Shown: positions 21,661 to 31,299 of the stretch, in pieces
Position numbering within the stretch: the first letter of the stretch is position 1
How the letters are laid out: each line of letters begins with the position of its first letter
Origin: Undaria pinnatifida
Taxonomy: Eukaryota > Sar > Phaeophyceae > Laminariales > Alariaceae
DNA length: 64,000 nt
Assembly (NCBI GenBank): GCA_012845835.1
Contig: JABAKD010000021.1
Location: forward strand, 2,741,706 to 2,805,705
Direction: 5' to 3'
Made by a program: the position numbers and the translations under genes
Notes under the pieces: model-generated
What the model was told of the DNA's origin: nothing
Seen by the model: the letters and a program-made list of their open reading frames with translations, nothing else
Database searches by the model: none

Positions 21661-21692
21661 CTTCCCACGGTAGGGGTTGCACTTTTTGCGCC
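21626..21692. repeat. Near-perfect palindrome at an R2 end
   Basis: GGCGCAGAAAGTGCAACCCC is mirrored by GGGGTTGCACTTTTTGCGCC about a short centre (GGGACGACTCTTCCC). Two R2 ends meet head to head. Confidence 0.92.
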
Positions 21693-21730
21693 GAAAACGC
21701 GTCTGACAATGTTTTTTCGGTCAAGCTCCG

Positions 21731-21995
21731 GATTGATTGTACGATACACCCCCCCCCCCCCCGCTCCCCCAAAATCAGTGATTTTCTTTAACGAACGTTT
21801 TATGTGGCTGCTCCATACAAGGAAAAACACTATTGAAAACAAAGTGGTATCCATGTATTTTCTTGTTTGCATGGGTCTGCCGTTCGGTGACGTCGGGGTG
21901 TCGACGGACACCGTATTGCAGGAGATACGATCGGGAGCTGGATTTGGAACCGGCGATTTTCGTTATAGAAAAATTGGGGGGGCTACCGTAGAACG
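21731..21995 (+). mobile_element. R3 element copy
   Basis: The left end GTACGATACACCCCCC and right end GGGGGGCTACCGTAGAAC are inverted. The interior carries TTTCTTTAACGAACGTTT, GACGTCGGGGTGTCG and GGAACCGGCGATTTTCGTT. A long frame crosses it but is not coding. Confidence 0.78.
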
Positions 21996-22029
21996 ACTTT
22001 CCTCCTCAAGTATGATACGTTTTTTGCGA

Positions 22030-22207
22030 GGCAAATTGGTTTTGTGGCTAGAGCATAGAAAATGTTGGTCGGGTTGTTGCGCGAGCGAAATGCCTCCCTT
22101 TCTTTGCGGAGTCGAGTTTCAGGTTGTGAGATGTCGAGCTCCTCCTCGTGTTAGGAACTCAGAAATTTCTTAGAAGAATCTGCTGCACCCCTGGCGTGGG
22201 ACGACTT
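22030..22207 (+). mobile_element. R2 element fragment
   Basis: GAAAATGTTGGTCGGGTTG, GAGCTCCTCCTCGTGTTAGG and TCTGCTGCACCCC before GCGTGGGACGAC show the right half of R2. Confidence 0.7.
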
Positions 22208-22278
22208 TTTTTATTTTTCGTGTTTATGGCGGGTCCTGAGAACGACGGGACCTCCGTGATAGCGACGTGTGAGCCGTT

Positions 22279-22545
22279 CGTTCTACAGTACTACTGTAGC
22301 GCCCCCAACTTTTCTTGAACGAATTTGGTCGGTTTTGAAACCAACTCCCGCCCGTATCTGCCGAAATACGGTGCTGCTCCTTGACACCCCGACGCTATCA
22401 TTCCGATAGTCTATTCCAAACATACATGGCAAATACATGAAGATTTTGTTTTCGTAGCATCGTTCCTCGTCGTGTCTAGCAACCATGGAACGTTCGTTAA
22501 AGAATACCGCTGATTTTGGCGGGGGGGTATCGTAGAATCAGTCAT
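22279..22545 (-). mobile_element. R3 element copy
   Basis: GTTCTACAGTACTACTGTAG, then CGCCCCCAACTTTTC, at one end and GGGGGGGTATCGTAGAATC at the other. The interior is the reverse of the 21731 copy (TTGAAACCAACTCCCGCCCG, CTGCCGAAATACGG). Confidence 0.78.
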
Positions 22546-23103
22546 TATATATATATGAAACTGGAGAAAGGTTGACAATTTTGGTAACTTGTTTGACATT
22601 TTAGAGCTTTTTTTTACAAGTTTTTTTCTTCGTCAATTTTTTTTTTTTTCAAGTTTCACAATAGCCAATCCAAATAGCAATCGTTGATGGATTTTTTTTC
22701 TTATCTTCAAGTTTCACAATAGCCAGTCCAAGTACAGGTAGCAATTTTTTTGTTGGCACCTTTTTCTTCCCGTACACTTCGCCAAGGAAGGGGACTAGGG
22801 GAAAACATCCAAAGAAAACCCTGACAAAAAATACTCGGGGCGGAATTTTGGCAAATCTAAATGATCATAATCTTGCCGACTTGGCAGAAAAAAAAAAAGA
22901 TTGCAACAAAAAAAAACACGGACTGATGCTCCCTTGGTTTATCTCGGTGAAAAACCGACAACATTGAATGTCTGAAAAGGCAAACATCGGACGACAAAAT
23001 AATCCAAACCGAAAAAGGAAGCAGCCTTAAGGAGCCACGTCGGTCAGAAATACCTCGGCCAAAAAGGATGCTACTCCTGTCCTGTCTATCACATATAGTT
23101 CGC

Positions 23104-24139
23104 GAGTCATCTCCCGGTAAGGACTGCACTTTTTAGCGCCAAAAAAAAAGGTACGCCTCAGCGTTTGAGCTTCTTCTCCAGTGTGGAGCTATCGGTGAGT
23201 ACGATAATTTTACGATCATGTTTGTGTTAGGACTAGTGTGATGGTTTTCCCCTGGGAGCCTAACAAGACGTAAGATGTGGGAGACGGGCTGGATGCAAAA
23301 GGGCTTCACATGCTTTTGTTGAAGGCATGTCCGTATAGGAACAAAAGGGTTGATGATTTTGCCTCGCGGAAATGCACGATTTTCAGTTCGTCCGGGTGGC
23401 GTGTGCGGAACCAGTCCAAGAGCTTATGTTGTACCACGTACAAGCGAGTGGCCAACGTGGAACCTGCCTAGTAGAGAGACCTACAAAGGGTGACCTGTGT
23501 CTGTAACAACCCCTTAATTGTTTTTGGGCATGGCGTCCTCGGCAGGACGGATAGTTTGGTCGGGCTTTTTGTGCGAAAGAATATCTTCGAAGTCATGTTT
23601 CGGGTTTGATATCTTGTTTTAGAACTACTGTGGCGCATAAAAATCTTGGTCGAGATTTTTTTGCGAACGGATGTCTTCGAAGTCATTTTTCGGGTGATAT
23701 ATTTTTGTTTTAGGACTACTGCTGTAGAGCATAGATATCTTGGTCGGCTTTTTGTGCGAACGAATGTCTTCGAAGTCATATTTCGAGTGATATATTTTGT
23801 TTACGGACTACTGGCGCATATAAATCTTGGTCGAGATTTTTTTGCGAACGAATGTCTTCGAAGTCATGTTTCGGGTGAGATATTTTTTGTTGTATGGACT
23901 GCTAGCGAACAGAAATCTTGATCGAGATTTTGCGCAAAAAAGCGTCTTCGAAGTCGTGTTTAGGGTGAGATATTTTTTTATTTAGGACTACTGTAGCGCA
24001 TAGAAATCTTTTGGACGGGAATTTTGCGCGAACGAATGCCTTCCAAGTCATGTTTCGGGTGAGATATTGGGCTAGCTCCTCATGTTAGGGAGAGCTCAGA
24101 AAAATCTTAGAATGTGCTTCACCCCTGCCGTGGGAATCC
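23104..24139 (+). mobile_element. R2 element, long form with a six-unit 90-bp array
   Basis: The left end is GAGTCATCTCCCGGTAAGG and the interior of about 340 bp is shared with 8871-9651 (GGGAGCCTAACAAGACGTAA). Six tandem units of 87-96 bp follow, centred on TGCGAACGAATGTCTTCGAA (TCTTCGA at 23584, 23674, 23767, 23854, 23944, and TTCCAAG near 24040). The right end is CCCCTGCCGTGGGAATCC. Confidence 0.85.
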
Positions 24140-24252
24140 ACACGCCACATTAAGGTATACCACAACCTTGTGAAACGCAGCAAAGAGTGTGAGCTGTTAG
24201 TTACACCTCACCTGCAGTATAATTTGCCGTCCGATAACGTAGCGTAGACCCC

Positions 24253-24400
24253 GTTTGATGCGAGTCGACGAGAGGAGAAAGGTCTGAAGTCTTCTCGCGG
24301 TAAAAATGAAGCCACGTCCCATGATGGGGAGGGGGGAGAAAAGCCTTTTTAGTGACCCCGGATCTAAGTTACGTCCACGGATGGAGAAGGGCCTGTTTAC
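24253..24400 (+). repeat. R5 element copy
   Basis: GATGCGAGTCGACGAGAGG, GGGGAGGGGGGAGAAAAGCC and GATCTAAGTTACG follow the usual order. Related pieces recur near 24620-24700. Confidence 0.65.
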
Positions 24401-24990
24401 CGTATGTCACGGTGTATAGCACACCTCCTCGGACGAGTTTCGTATGCCCATTTCTCGACGACCGGTAAAGTCTAAACGCCGAGCGGCACGTCTATGGCAA
24501 GATCTGGACGACATCCTCCCAAAGCCGCCAACGTTGTTATCCGTGCCGCGCTGGTTTCGGAGGAAACCGGCTCAGCATTTCATCCTGGGGGGGGGTGCTG
24601 TACACTAACACTGTCATATACGGTGGTGACCCTGGACCTGAGTTGCGTCTACGGAGGGAGGAAGAGGACATGAAAAAGTGCGAAGATAATAGATGGGACG
24701 GTCTAGGAACTGAAACAGCAACCGAAAATTACCGTTCCGGTAGAATTAACAAGAAAAAAAAAAACTTCCGTGAAGCAGTAGTATCTCTTGTATGACTCCC
24801 TGCCAATCATTTCCCAGTTTCCCTTCTCCACATTTAGTTTCATTTTGATACCGCCCAACGCCATGGGAAGCTTTGATCAGGAGGAGCTGACTAGAGACGC
24901 TCCATTTGATAAAAAAAAAACACTTCGCCTCTATTTTCCCCACATTAGTTTATGCTCGCTTCGCCTGCTTTCATCGCCCAGATTGGCCAG

Positions 24991-25059
24991 AGAATTTACC
25001 AACGATGTGCCGGGAACGCTGCGGGCTACATGGACAGAGCCCGCCCCTACGCTCGCCAG
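24991..25059 (+). CDS. Exon 8: kinase helix D/E segment
   Basis: It reads RIYQRCAGNAAGYMDRARPY, then ARQ, at donor CAG|GTACGT. Joined in phase 0 to exon 9 it gives ARPYARQVVEICQWLH, the helix-E sequence expected before a kinase catalytic loop. The acceptor chosen is TTGGCCAG. CATCGCCCAG nine bases upstream is equally in phase and would add IGQ. The large upstream intron (5.9 kb) is almost wholly repeats. Confidence 0.75.
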
Positions 25060-25161
25060 GTACGTAGAAAAACATGATGATCGGCCACGATTTTACACTG
25101 GCAGGTATTTCTCGTGTTACGGTAACGGATAATTGTTCAATCAACGTATTGCGTCGTCGGC

Positions 25162-25310
25162 GTCCCCGGTGGCTCCATAGTGGGGCCGCGCAACTATATG
25201 AGGTCAATGTCGTCGGTTCGAACCCCGCCAGGGCCTTTTTTTCTGTTTTAATCGGCAGGCCGAAAGTGCGAGAGAGTCGAGTTGGCGAAGCTCGACGTGA
25301 ATCGACGAGC
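25162..25310 (+). repeat. tRNA-derived SINE-like copy 1
   Basis: The head GTCCCCGGTGGCTCCATAGT, GG resembles a tRNA A box and GGTTCGAACCCC matches the B-box consensus, at tRNA-like spacing. The stems do not fold into a sound tRNA. The body GCGAGAGAGTCGAGTTGGCG, then TCGACGTGAATCGACGAGC, is shared with 50821-51000. It lies 100 bp after exon 8. Confidence 0.68.
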
Positions 25311-25502
25311 GCGCACCAAAAGCTGAAGGGTGGGGTCACTTTTTTTGGTTTTTGGTGCCCGTCCACGATTCACTTCACGTACATTCGTGTTCATCGTTAG
25401 GAAGCTGCCTACCCTAACCCCATCGGAATTCCACTTCCATTTTTGGGTTCCAAAATTCCCCGGGGCTTTTTCACGGGCAGAGTCTCCTATCGCGTGTCGG
25501 AT

Positions 25503-25733
25503 GACGCGTGCTACGATAGAGAGGTATACAATTTATAGGCTCACCTCAACCCAAAATCGTCGGGAAAAAACGCTCCTTTTTTGTTGCATGATTCTCGCCA
25601 TAGGATTTTTCATCCGGTATATGGGTAGCAGTTTTTATTTTTTCATCAGCTACGAAGGACATGTCTTAAGCTCCCAAAAGTGAGAACCTCAGAAAAAAAA
25701 AGCGGCGAGAATCTCTATCGCATCTCGCGGGTC
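25503..25733 (-). mobile_element. R1 MITE, full copy
   Basis: GACGCGTGCTACGATAGAGA to ATCTCTATCGCATCTCGCG. The right end merges into CGGGT-type sequence. Flanks GGAT and GGAC may be a degraded 4-bp duplication. A terminal R1 fragment also lies at 25814-25845. Confidence 0.8.
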
Positions 25734-25884
25734 GGACCTGGTCAGGATGACCCTACCCGATCCGACCCGACCCGACCCGTGAAATTTTGAAAAACTTCCT
25801 GAGGGGTCATCCCGACGCATGTGCTACGACATAGAGGTTATTTCTTTTTTGTTGGGGGGGGGAGAAACTAAACGCATATCTAGG

Positions 25885-26042
25885 TGTTGTTGGCCAGGTG
25901 GCCCGAACGAACGGACGAATGAACGCCTTCGAAGTCACGTTTCGGGGGTGAGCTATTGAGCTCGCTCCTCATGTGAGGAGAGCTCGGAAAATTCTTAAAA
26001 AGGTTCTGCTGCTGCGCCTTGGGGCAGCCATGGGATGGCCCC
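25885..26042 (+). mobile_element. R2 element fragment
   Basis: GAACGCCTTCGAAGTCACG, GCTCCTCATGTGAGGAGAGC and a right end CATGGGATGGCC. CGGGT-family sequence (CCGACCCGACCCGTGAG) follows at once. Confidence 0.72.
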
Positions 26043-26335
26043 TCTCACGCTAGCCGACCCGACCCGTGAGATCTCGAACACCTCCCCACTCTACCCCCGA
26101 CCCGACCCCGCGAGTTTTCGAAAGCTTTCTTGACACGACACGACCCGCGAGCCGGGTCGTGACACGACACGCCAAGAGCCCTGCAACATGCTTGGATTAC
26201 GAGTAGGATCATTTCGCCCTCAGCTTCGGTTACAACATACACTCGGGTTGAGGGTAGCATTTTTTTCTGCCGCATGCCGAGGTGAACGGACTTGTCTCCT
26301 ATCGGGGCTTGACGGAGGGACGCCATCGAAAAAAT

Positions 26336-26755
26336 GCCAACTGTTCACGGGTCGTGACTCGGCCGGTGGGTCGGGTCAGGAGGTTTTCAAAAACTCGCGG
26401 GTCCGGTCGGGTCGGGTCGGGTCGGGTCGGGTCGGGTCGGGTCGGGTCGGGTCGGGTCGGGTCGGGTCGGGTCGGGTCGGGTCGGGTCGGGTCGGGTCGG
26501 GTCGGGTCGGGTCGGGTCGGGTCGGGTCGGGTCGGGTCGGGTCGGGTCGGGTCGGGTCGGGTCGGGTCGGGTCGGGTCGGGTCGGGTCGGGTCGGGTCGG
26601 GTCGGGTCGAGTCGGGTCGGGTCGGGTCGGGTCGGGTTGGGTCGAATCGGGTCAGCAGGTTCTATATCTCACGGGTCGGGCCGGGTCAGATCATCCTGAT
26701 CCGATCCGACTTGTGAGAAGTGATCCGTACCGCGAAAAGCCCTGCAAAAACTGAC
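26336..26755 (+). repeat. R7 element with about 48 uninterrupted-to-near-perfect CGGGT units
   Basis: Flanking blocks (ACTGTTCACGGGTCGTGAC; CCGATCCGACTTGTGAG, CGAAAAGCCCTGC) enclose GGTCGGGTCGGGTC units from about 26400 to 26640. The minisatellite sits inside an element that exists elsewhere with few units. The long frames reading GSGRVGSGRV across it are artefacts. Confidence 0.92.
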
Positions 26756-27115
26756 GAGCACAGGATTGGCTAAAAAACACAGCCCAGACTGCACGGAATG
26801 TGGGGGGGGGGGTATCCGAACTGCGCTATATGTAGCTGTACAACATGGGCGCAACATCATAGCGATACGAGCACTGCTGGCCGCGTTTCCCGATCACCTT
26901 GGTAAAATCACACTTGTGTTTGTATTTGATCGCTAGATACGGATCCCCAAACGGATATCGGTTCGTAACAACTTTACTGGGAGCTGTACAACATACGCGT
27001 GGCATAGCCGCGCGCTCTTTCTTGTTGCTTGATACATGTCACGCTCGTCGCGGTTTTGGATCCCGATAAAAAGGACCCCCTGAAGAGCTAACCGTAAAAT
27101 ATCTTGTTGGCGCAG

Positions 27116-27196
27116 GTCGTGGAGATCTGTCAGTGGCTGCACCGGCTGGGGATCGTATGGGGCGACGTCAAGCCGGAGAACTTCGTCGAGGGAAAG
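27116..27196 (+). CDS. Exon 9: kinase catalytic loop; GC donor
   Basis: The acceptor is TTGGCGCAG. It reads VVEICQWLHRLGIVWGDVKP, then ENFVEGK. The catalytic Asp, Lys and Asn are present (D..K..N in GDVKPEN), but the usual His-Arg before Asp is Trp-Gly. Gly at the Arg place is typical of kinases that do not need activation-loop phosphorylation. The donor is AAG|GCGAGA, a GC site. A GT inside the codon for Val24 would remove the ENFVEGK tail. Confidence 0.88.
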
Positions 27197-27400
27197 GCGA
27201 GAGAACGAACCCTAATAATGCTTAGAATACCCAAGCTTTAAGCTTTCTCCATCGTTCGTTATTCTTTGCAGATTCTCCCCCTGAGTTGCGACAAAATAAA
27301 GATCTTGCTGAAACGTTATCAATCCGAAGCACGAAAGCGGCGGCCGCTGCGCACCTCGATACCCGCGTCCCAGGCCGGAACTTATTACACGGCTAACAAC

Positions 27401-27650
27401 GACGCGTGCTATGACAGAGGTAACACGTTTTGCCCCAAAAACATATCTGAATGACGGGGACTTTTACCCCAAAAAAAGTCGGAAAAATTAGATATTTTCT
27501 GCACGATTTTCGTTGTTTGTGTGCCCAGGCCGTGGGAATTGTACAACCCGCAGCAGCAGCAGCAGCTGCTTTTTTTTTTTTTTTTTGTGAAGTTCCTCAA
27601 GAGAGGGACTCCAAAAAGAAAATCAAATCGCGCATCTCTGTCGAATCTTT
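27401..27650 (-). mobile_element. R1 MITE, diverged copy
   Basis: GACGCGTGCTATGACAGAGG at the left. The right end is worn (CGCATCTCTGTCGAATCTTT). CAGCAGCAGCAGC and a T run lie inside. Confidence 0.72.
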
Positions 27651-27662
27651 GTGCCTTAGGTT

Positions 27663-28223
27663 GACGCGTGCTGCCACGATAAAGGTTTGTTCTCGCCACA
27701 CTTTTCTTCTGAGGTTCGTCACTTTGGGAGGTTAAGGCATGTCCTCCTTAACCCCGCAAAAACTGATTTTCCACAAAAAAATGAAACTTTAAAAAACGTG
27801 TTAAAATGTGCTATCCTTTCGCTTCCTCGTGTGATATTTATTGTTGTTTCTTAGTCTGCAGACAGCACACAGGGCACACCCTGCCCCTTCGTACCCCATC
27901 GTCTGGAGGAACTGGGCAGAGTGCGGCGTGTTGCTGTCTGCAGAAAACAAAATTCAAGAAATGGCGCACGAGGGAGCGAAATAATTGCACTTTTTAATTT
28001 TATTTTCTTTAAATGAGGCTGGACCCATCCGCCCCCAATTAAATGTACAACACGTTCTAAACCTAAACCTGCTTTATCGCGGATGAAAAATCGTATGGCG
28101 TAGGTATACAACGAGAATCTCGCAAAAAAAAGGCCAATTTCCAACGATTTTTGGGTTAAGGAGCTCGGTCGTTTCCGAAAAAAAAATAGCCAAAAATGGT
28201 GTACCTCTATCTAAGCACGCGGC
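27663..28223 (+). mobile_element. R1 MITE split by a younger insertion
   Basis: The left part GACGCGTGCTGCCACGATAA to GAAACTTT and the right part CCTGCTTTATCGCGGATG to CCTCTATCTAAGCACGCG form one R1 when joined. The separating segment is at 27795-28056. Confidence 0.8.
27795..28056. mobile_element. Small TIR insertion inside R1
   Basis: It is bounded by AACGTGTT and AACACGTT. It contains a strong inner inverted pair (TCTGCAGACAGCA at 27855; TTGCTGTCTGCAGA at 27931). No second copy was noticed in the window. Confidence 0.6.
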
Positions 28224-28770
28224 GGATTTTGAGCTGACTGGACTCCACGGTTAGTTATTAGCTGTGCGGCGACGCAAGTCAACTGACCGAGTTAGAAATA
28301 CGAAACACACACATAAATCCACAGACGCACCAGTCCGATATTTAAAAACGCAAAAACCTTGGCGAGTGTTATCGCACGCAAACCATACCTTCAGTACCTG
28401 TTAACAGCCAACTAAGTTCTAGACGAATAACTTCAAGCAAGTAGCCAACCGCTTGTCGTCTGCCAGCTATGCAATCAGTCTCGTCAGGTTTCGTGCAAGG
28501 GTCCTCAAACGAGGAACCTCGGAATGTTTCCGTGGACAAGTTAACGCTTTGATTCCCGAAAAAATGTCCACGCTTCAGTCGTCCTATTAGTAGTTGGTTT
28601 TTGAGCCAGGGTGAACTTTAAGTAGGCCCAACTGCTGCTACCCTTATTGCTTCGAACCAGCACGATATCATGCTTGCAGCAATTGACCGGTTAACAGCAG
28701 CGTAGCTAAACTGCTGCTTGCGACACTCGTTCTTGTGGATATTTTCGCTTGCACTTTGCGCGGCAACTAG

Positions 28771-28898
28771 GACGGCGAGCTGAAAGCGATCGATTTTGAT
28801 TCGGCGTGCAGTTTATCCGGTGGCGTGGCTTTGAGGGATCCGGACATCGCGGAGAATGTGGGGAGCCGCTTTGACGTAGGCCACGTGCTCACACCAAG
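28771..28898 (+). CDS. Exon 10: kinase metal-binding motif and activation segment
   Basis: The acceptor is GGCAACTAG and the donor CCAAG|GTGCGC. It reads DGELKAIDFDSACSLSGG, then a segment ending DVGHVLTPR once joined to exon 11. The DFG motif appears as DFD, keeping the metal-binding Asp. The exon ends in phase 2 (AG), and the first G of exon 11 completes Arg, giving TPRYCSPE. Confidence 0.88.
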
Positions 28899-29029
28899 GT
28901 GCGCGGAGGAAGTTATTACTTGGATAAAAATGATGGAAGAAAAAAGAAAACGCGCATACTGCGAGTGCTGGTGCCGTGTTTCAACGACAGGACATTCATG
29001 TAAAAGCTCTCGATGCCTAGCTACTGCTC

Positions 29030-29328
29030 AGTCGCTCCCCAATAGGGGCTGCACTTTTGGGGTTGACTAATGCTGCTTACCTCTTGCTGGTTGAGCTCCT
29101 CAAGAGCATGGAACTACTTGTTAGCACGATAACTTTACGAGTGTGTACATTTTTTTCAGGGGGCTAAAGCATAGGAGATGTTGGTCGAGGAGTTGCGCGA
29201 ACCAATGTCCTCGGAGCTATGTTCCGGGTGATGTTGATGTCGATGTTGATATATCGAGCTGGCTCCTCCTGCTAGGACTTCAGAAATTCCTTTGAAAAAT
29301 CAGCTGCACCTCTACCGTGGGATGGCTC
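29030..29328 (+). mobile_element. R2 element, short form
   Basis: CAGTCGCTCCCCAATAGGGG at the left and CCTCTACCGTGGGATGGCTC at the right. Inner GAGCTCCTCAAGAGCATGG and GTCGAGGAGTTGCGCGAAC lie in the usual order. Confidence 0.75.
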
Positions 29329-29355
29329 CTGCGAATTTTCTAGGGCACGGTCCCG

Positions 29356-29850
29356 AGTCATCACACGGTAGGAGTTGCAGCTGTTGGATCCACTAGTAAT
29401 GTACCTATCCACGACTGAGCTCCTCCTCAAGCGAGGAATTATCGGTTAGTCATTAATCACGTAATTTCACGAATGCCTTCGATAGAGGCGCATCGCTTTT
29501 TTTTCTGAGGTTCCAGAAGTTTGGGAGCTTAAGACCTCTCTATGCCAAAAAACTGATTTTGCAGAAAAAATAAAACTGATATGATACTGGGTGAAAAATC
29601 CTATCTGGCCCAAGTACGCAACAAAAATCTTCATGAAAAACAAAGTGGTCGATTTTCCGACGATTTTGCCCGGGTTAAGCAGCCCCGTCATTCAGAAAAC
29701 GTGTTTTCGCCAAAAAAAGGTATACCTCTGTCGTAGGATGCGTCGCCTTCCAAGTCATGTAGTATCGGGTGAGATATTGAGCTCCTCCTCATTTGAGGAG
29801 AGCCCAGGGACTGACGCTGCACCCCTACCTAACTTCGGATGGCTCTCATC
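29356..29850 (+). mobile_element. R2 element interrupted by an R1 MITE
   Basis: R2 starts GAGTCATCACACGGTAGGAG, stops near 29476 and resumes at 29745 with CCTTCCAAGTCATGTAGTAT. The R1 in between (29471-29744) ends CCTCTGTCGTAGGATGCGTC. Confidence 0.78.
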
Positions 29851-30156
29851 CTCGCGCGATCGACCTGTCACGTTGCGGCTTTGAAAAAGCTGCGCGTCAT
29901 TTCTCGCTCAACCTCGACCGAGCCCACGGTTTGGTCGACTTAGAGCACTTCGTGTGCAAAATTTTGATAAAATTCGCGACTTCAGCTCCATTTCCCGACT
30001 ATTTGTTTTTTGGGGGTCTCTCTCTCGGCCCTCCATATACTATTATTAGCAATCGATTTGTTTGTTTTCATCGGGTAGAGTATCGGCCACTCGATGGGTC
30101 GAACTCACAGTCTGACGTATTTGTAATGTTTTTTTAATTGTGAAATACGGCCGCAG

Positions 30157-30271
30157 GTATTGCTCCCCCGAGCGAGCGAAGTCTTCTGCCCTGGGAGAGT
30201 CGTGGCTAGCGACGAAATCATCAGACATCTGGTCCGTGGGAATGGTGCTTTTCTGGTTGCTAACGGGACAG
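30157..30271 (+). CDS. Exon 11: kinase APE and helix F; GC donor
   Basis: The acceptor is GGCCGCAG. It reads YCSPERAKSSALGESWLATK, then SSDIWSVGMVLFWLLTGQ. The SPE motif and the helix-F DIWSVG block are both intact. The donor is CAG|GCAAGT, a textbook GC-AG 5' splice site. The following intron begins with a purine-rich run and a TG...CA-bounded repeat. Confidence 0.92.
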
Positions 30272-30308
30272 GCAAGTCAGGGAGGGGAGAGGGGAAGGGG
30301 AGGTTACT

Positions 30309-30551
30309 GTAAGGGTATTGGGCGGGGACACAGAGTGTCCCCTGCAGGTCTGCCAATTGAGAAGGTCCTCGGAGAGTACTAACTTTCTTAGCCTTCCCAG
30401 AGCCGTAGCTTTATTCGATTCCACCAGAGCCCCGGATGGCTTCTGAGATCAGAGGCACGTGCCTCCCATCTATTTCCTGACAATCCCGAATGTAAAATGC
30501 CAACCTTATCGTACGAAACCCATCCAAATTATCTCAATACGGATAATTACA
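30309..30551 (+). repeat. TG...CA-bounded repeat, copy 1 (243 bp)
   Basis: It starts TGTAAGGGTATTGG and ends GATAATTACA. It contains GGTCTGCCAATTGAGAAGG and the palindrome GAGGCACGTGCCTC. A longer copy lies inverted at 62923-63424. The TG...CA ends and size would suit a solo LTR or a small TIR element. No target duplication is seen, so the class is open. Confidence 0.75.
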
Positions 30552-30706
30552 GGCCTGTCGAGGCCGTATCTCAACATTACTCATTAATAGTGCAAGAAGG
30601 AAGAAATGGTGATCCGCAGGTCGGAACAATTTAGAGAAACAGATCCGAAAGCGTCCGCGCCGCAGCCGCGTTCCTCGACCGTTATAGGCCGATTTCTTGG
30701 TCTGGG

Positions 30707-30748
30707 TTAGGGTCAGGGTTGAGGTCAGGGTTAGGGTAAGGGTCATAC
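30707..30748 (+). repeat. Degenerate TTAGGG-like run
   Basis: GGTTAGGGTCAGGGTTGAGG continues into TCAGGGTTAGGGTAAGGG. It is a short interstitial telomere-like run in intron 11. Confidence 0.7.
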
Positions 30749-30974
30749 TTCGAAGCAGGGGGGTTGGGCTGGGTCTACGCCGGCGCCTTGATCCCATTGC
30801 CGGAGGGGATTTTCCTCGAGCACGAACAATATCGTGGTCGATCACGAGCCCGAACCTAGGCTGCAGACGCCCTCTGTGCCCTCGAATATCCGTCGTAGAC
30901 CAAGGAGGGGGGGGGGGGCGATCTGTGGGGCGTGTGGAACGTTTCGCTCGTCCCTGACCCCTCTGGAACTTCGG

Positions 30975-31299
30975 AAAGACCAACGTTTCGATAGGGGAGT
31001 ACCCCCATTTTCAATGTCGGGGTCTGGGCCACTCGCACGGGTGACTCGGTGCCTCCCGCACGAAAAAGAAGGCCTGTCAGGTGATATTTTTTTGGCGCAG
31101 CGTAGCTCACCATTCCGTTGTGGATTATTAGATGTCGCAAATCTTTGTTTTTTTTAACCAGCAAGAACTCTTTTTTTTTAGACCGAACAAAAAGGCGGGG
31201 GGACTCGTGCGCGTGACCTCGAGCTACTGCAAAAAAAAACGTGTCCAAAACAAAAAAAAAGCCCCCCCCCCCCCCCCCCCCCCCCTACTGTAGTCTTGG
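30975..31299 (+). mobile_element. R4 element copy with long C run
   Basis: It runs from GATAGGGGAGTACCCCCATT through CACTCGCACGGGTGACTCGG and GGCGCAGCGTAGCTCACC to a run of 24 C and TACTGTAGTCTTGG. The right end is the inverse of the CCAAGGCTACGGTAGGGGG terminus. Confidence 0.75.

Noticed and set aside
23560-24060. CRISPR-like array
   Set aside because: The repeated units are whole 90-bp blocks without a constant-repeat and variable-spacer pattern, lie inside a transposable element, and the genome is eukaryotic.
25162-25240. Functional tRNA gene
   Set aside because: The A and B boxes are present but the acceptor and T stems contain mismatches, and a second diverged copy shares a non-tRNA body, so a SINE is the better explanation.
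26188-26754. Long plus-strand frames reading GSGRVGSGRV
   Set aside because: These are translations of the CGGGT minisatellite, open in several frames, with no splice sites or non-repeat coding parts.
29850-29990. Open frame DLSRCGFEKAARHFSLNLDR as a further gene exon
   Set aside because: It lies between exons 10 and 11, which join each other perfectly in phase, and it shows no kinase motif or splice sites.
30707-30748. Telomere or chromosome end
   Set aside because: Only a few degenerate TTAGGG-like units lie inside an intron, so it is not a terminal array.
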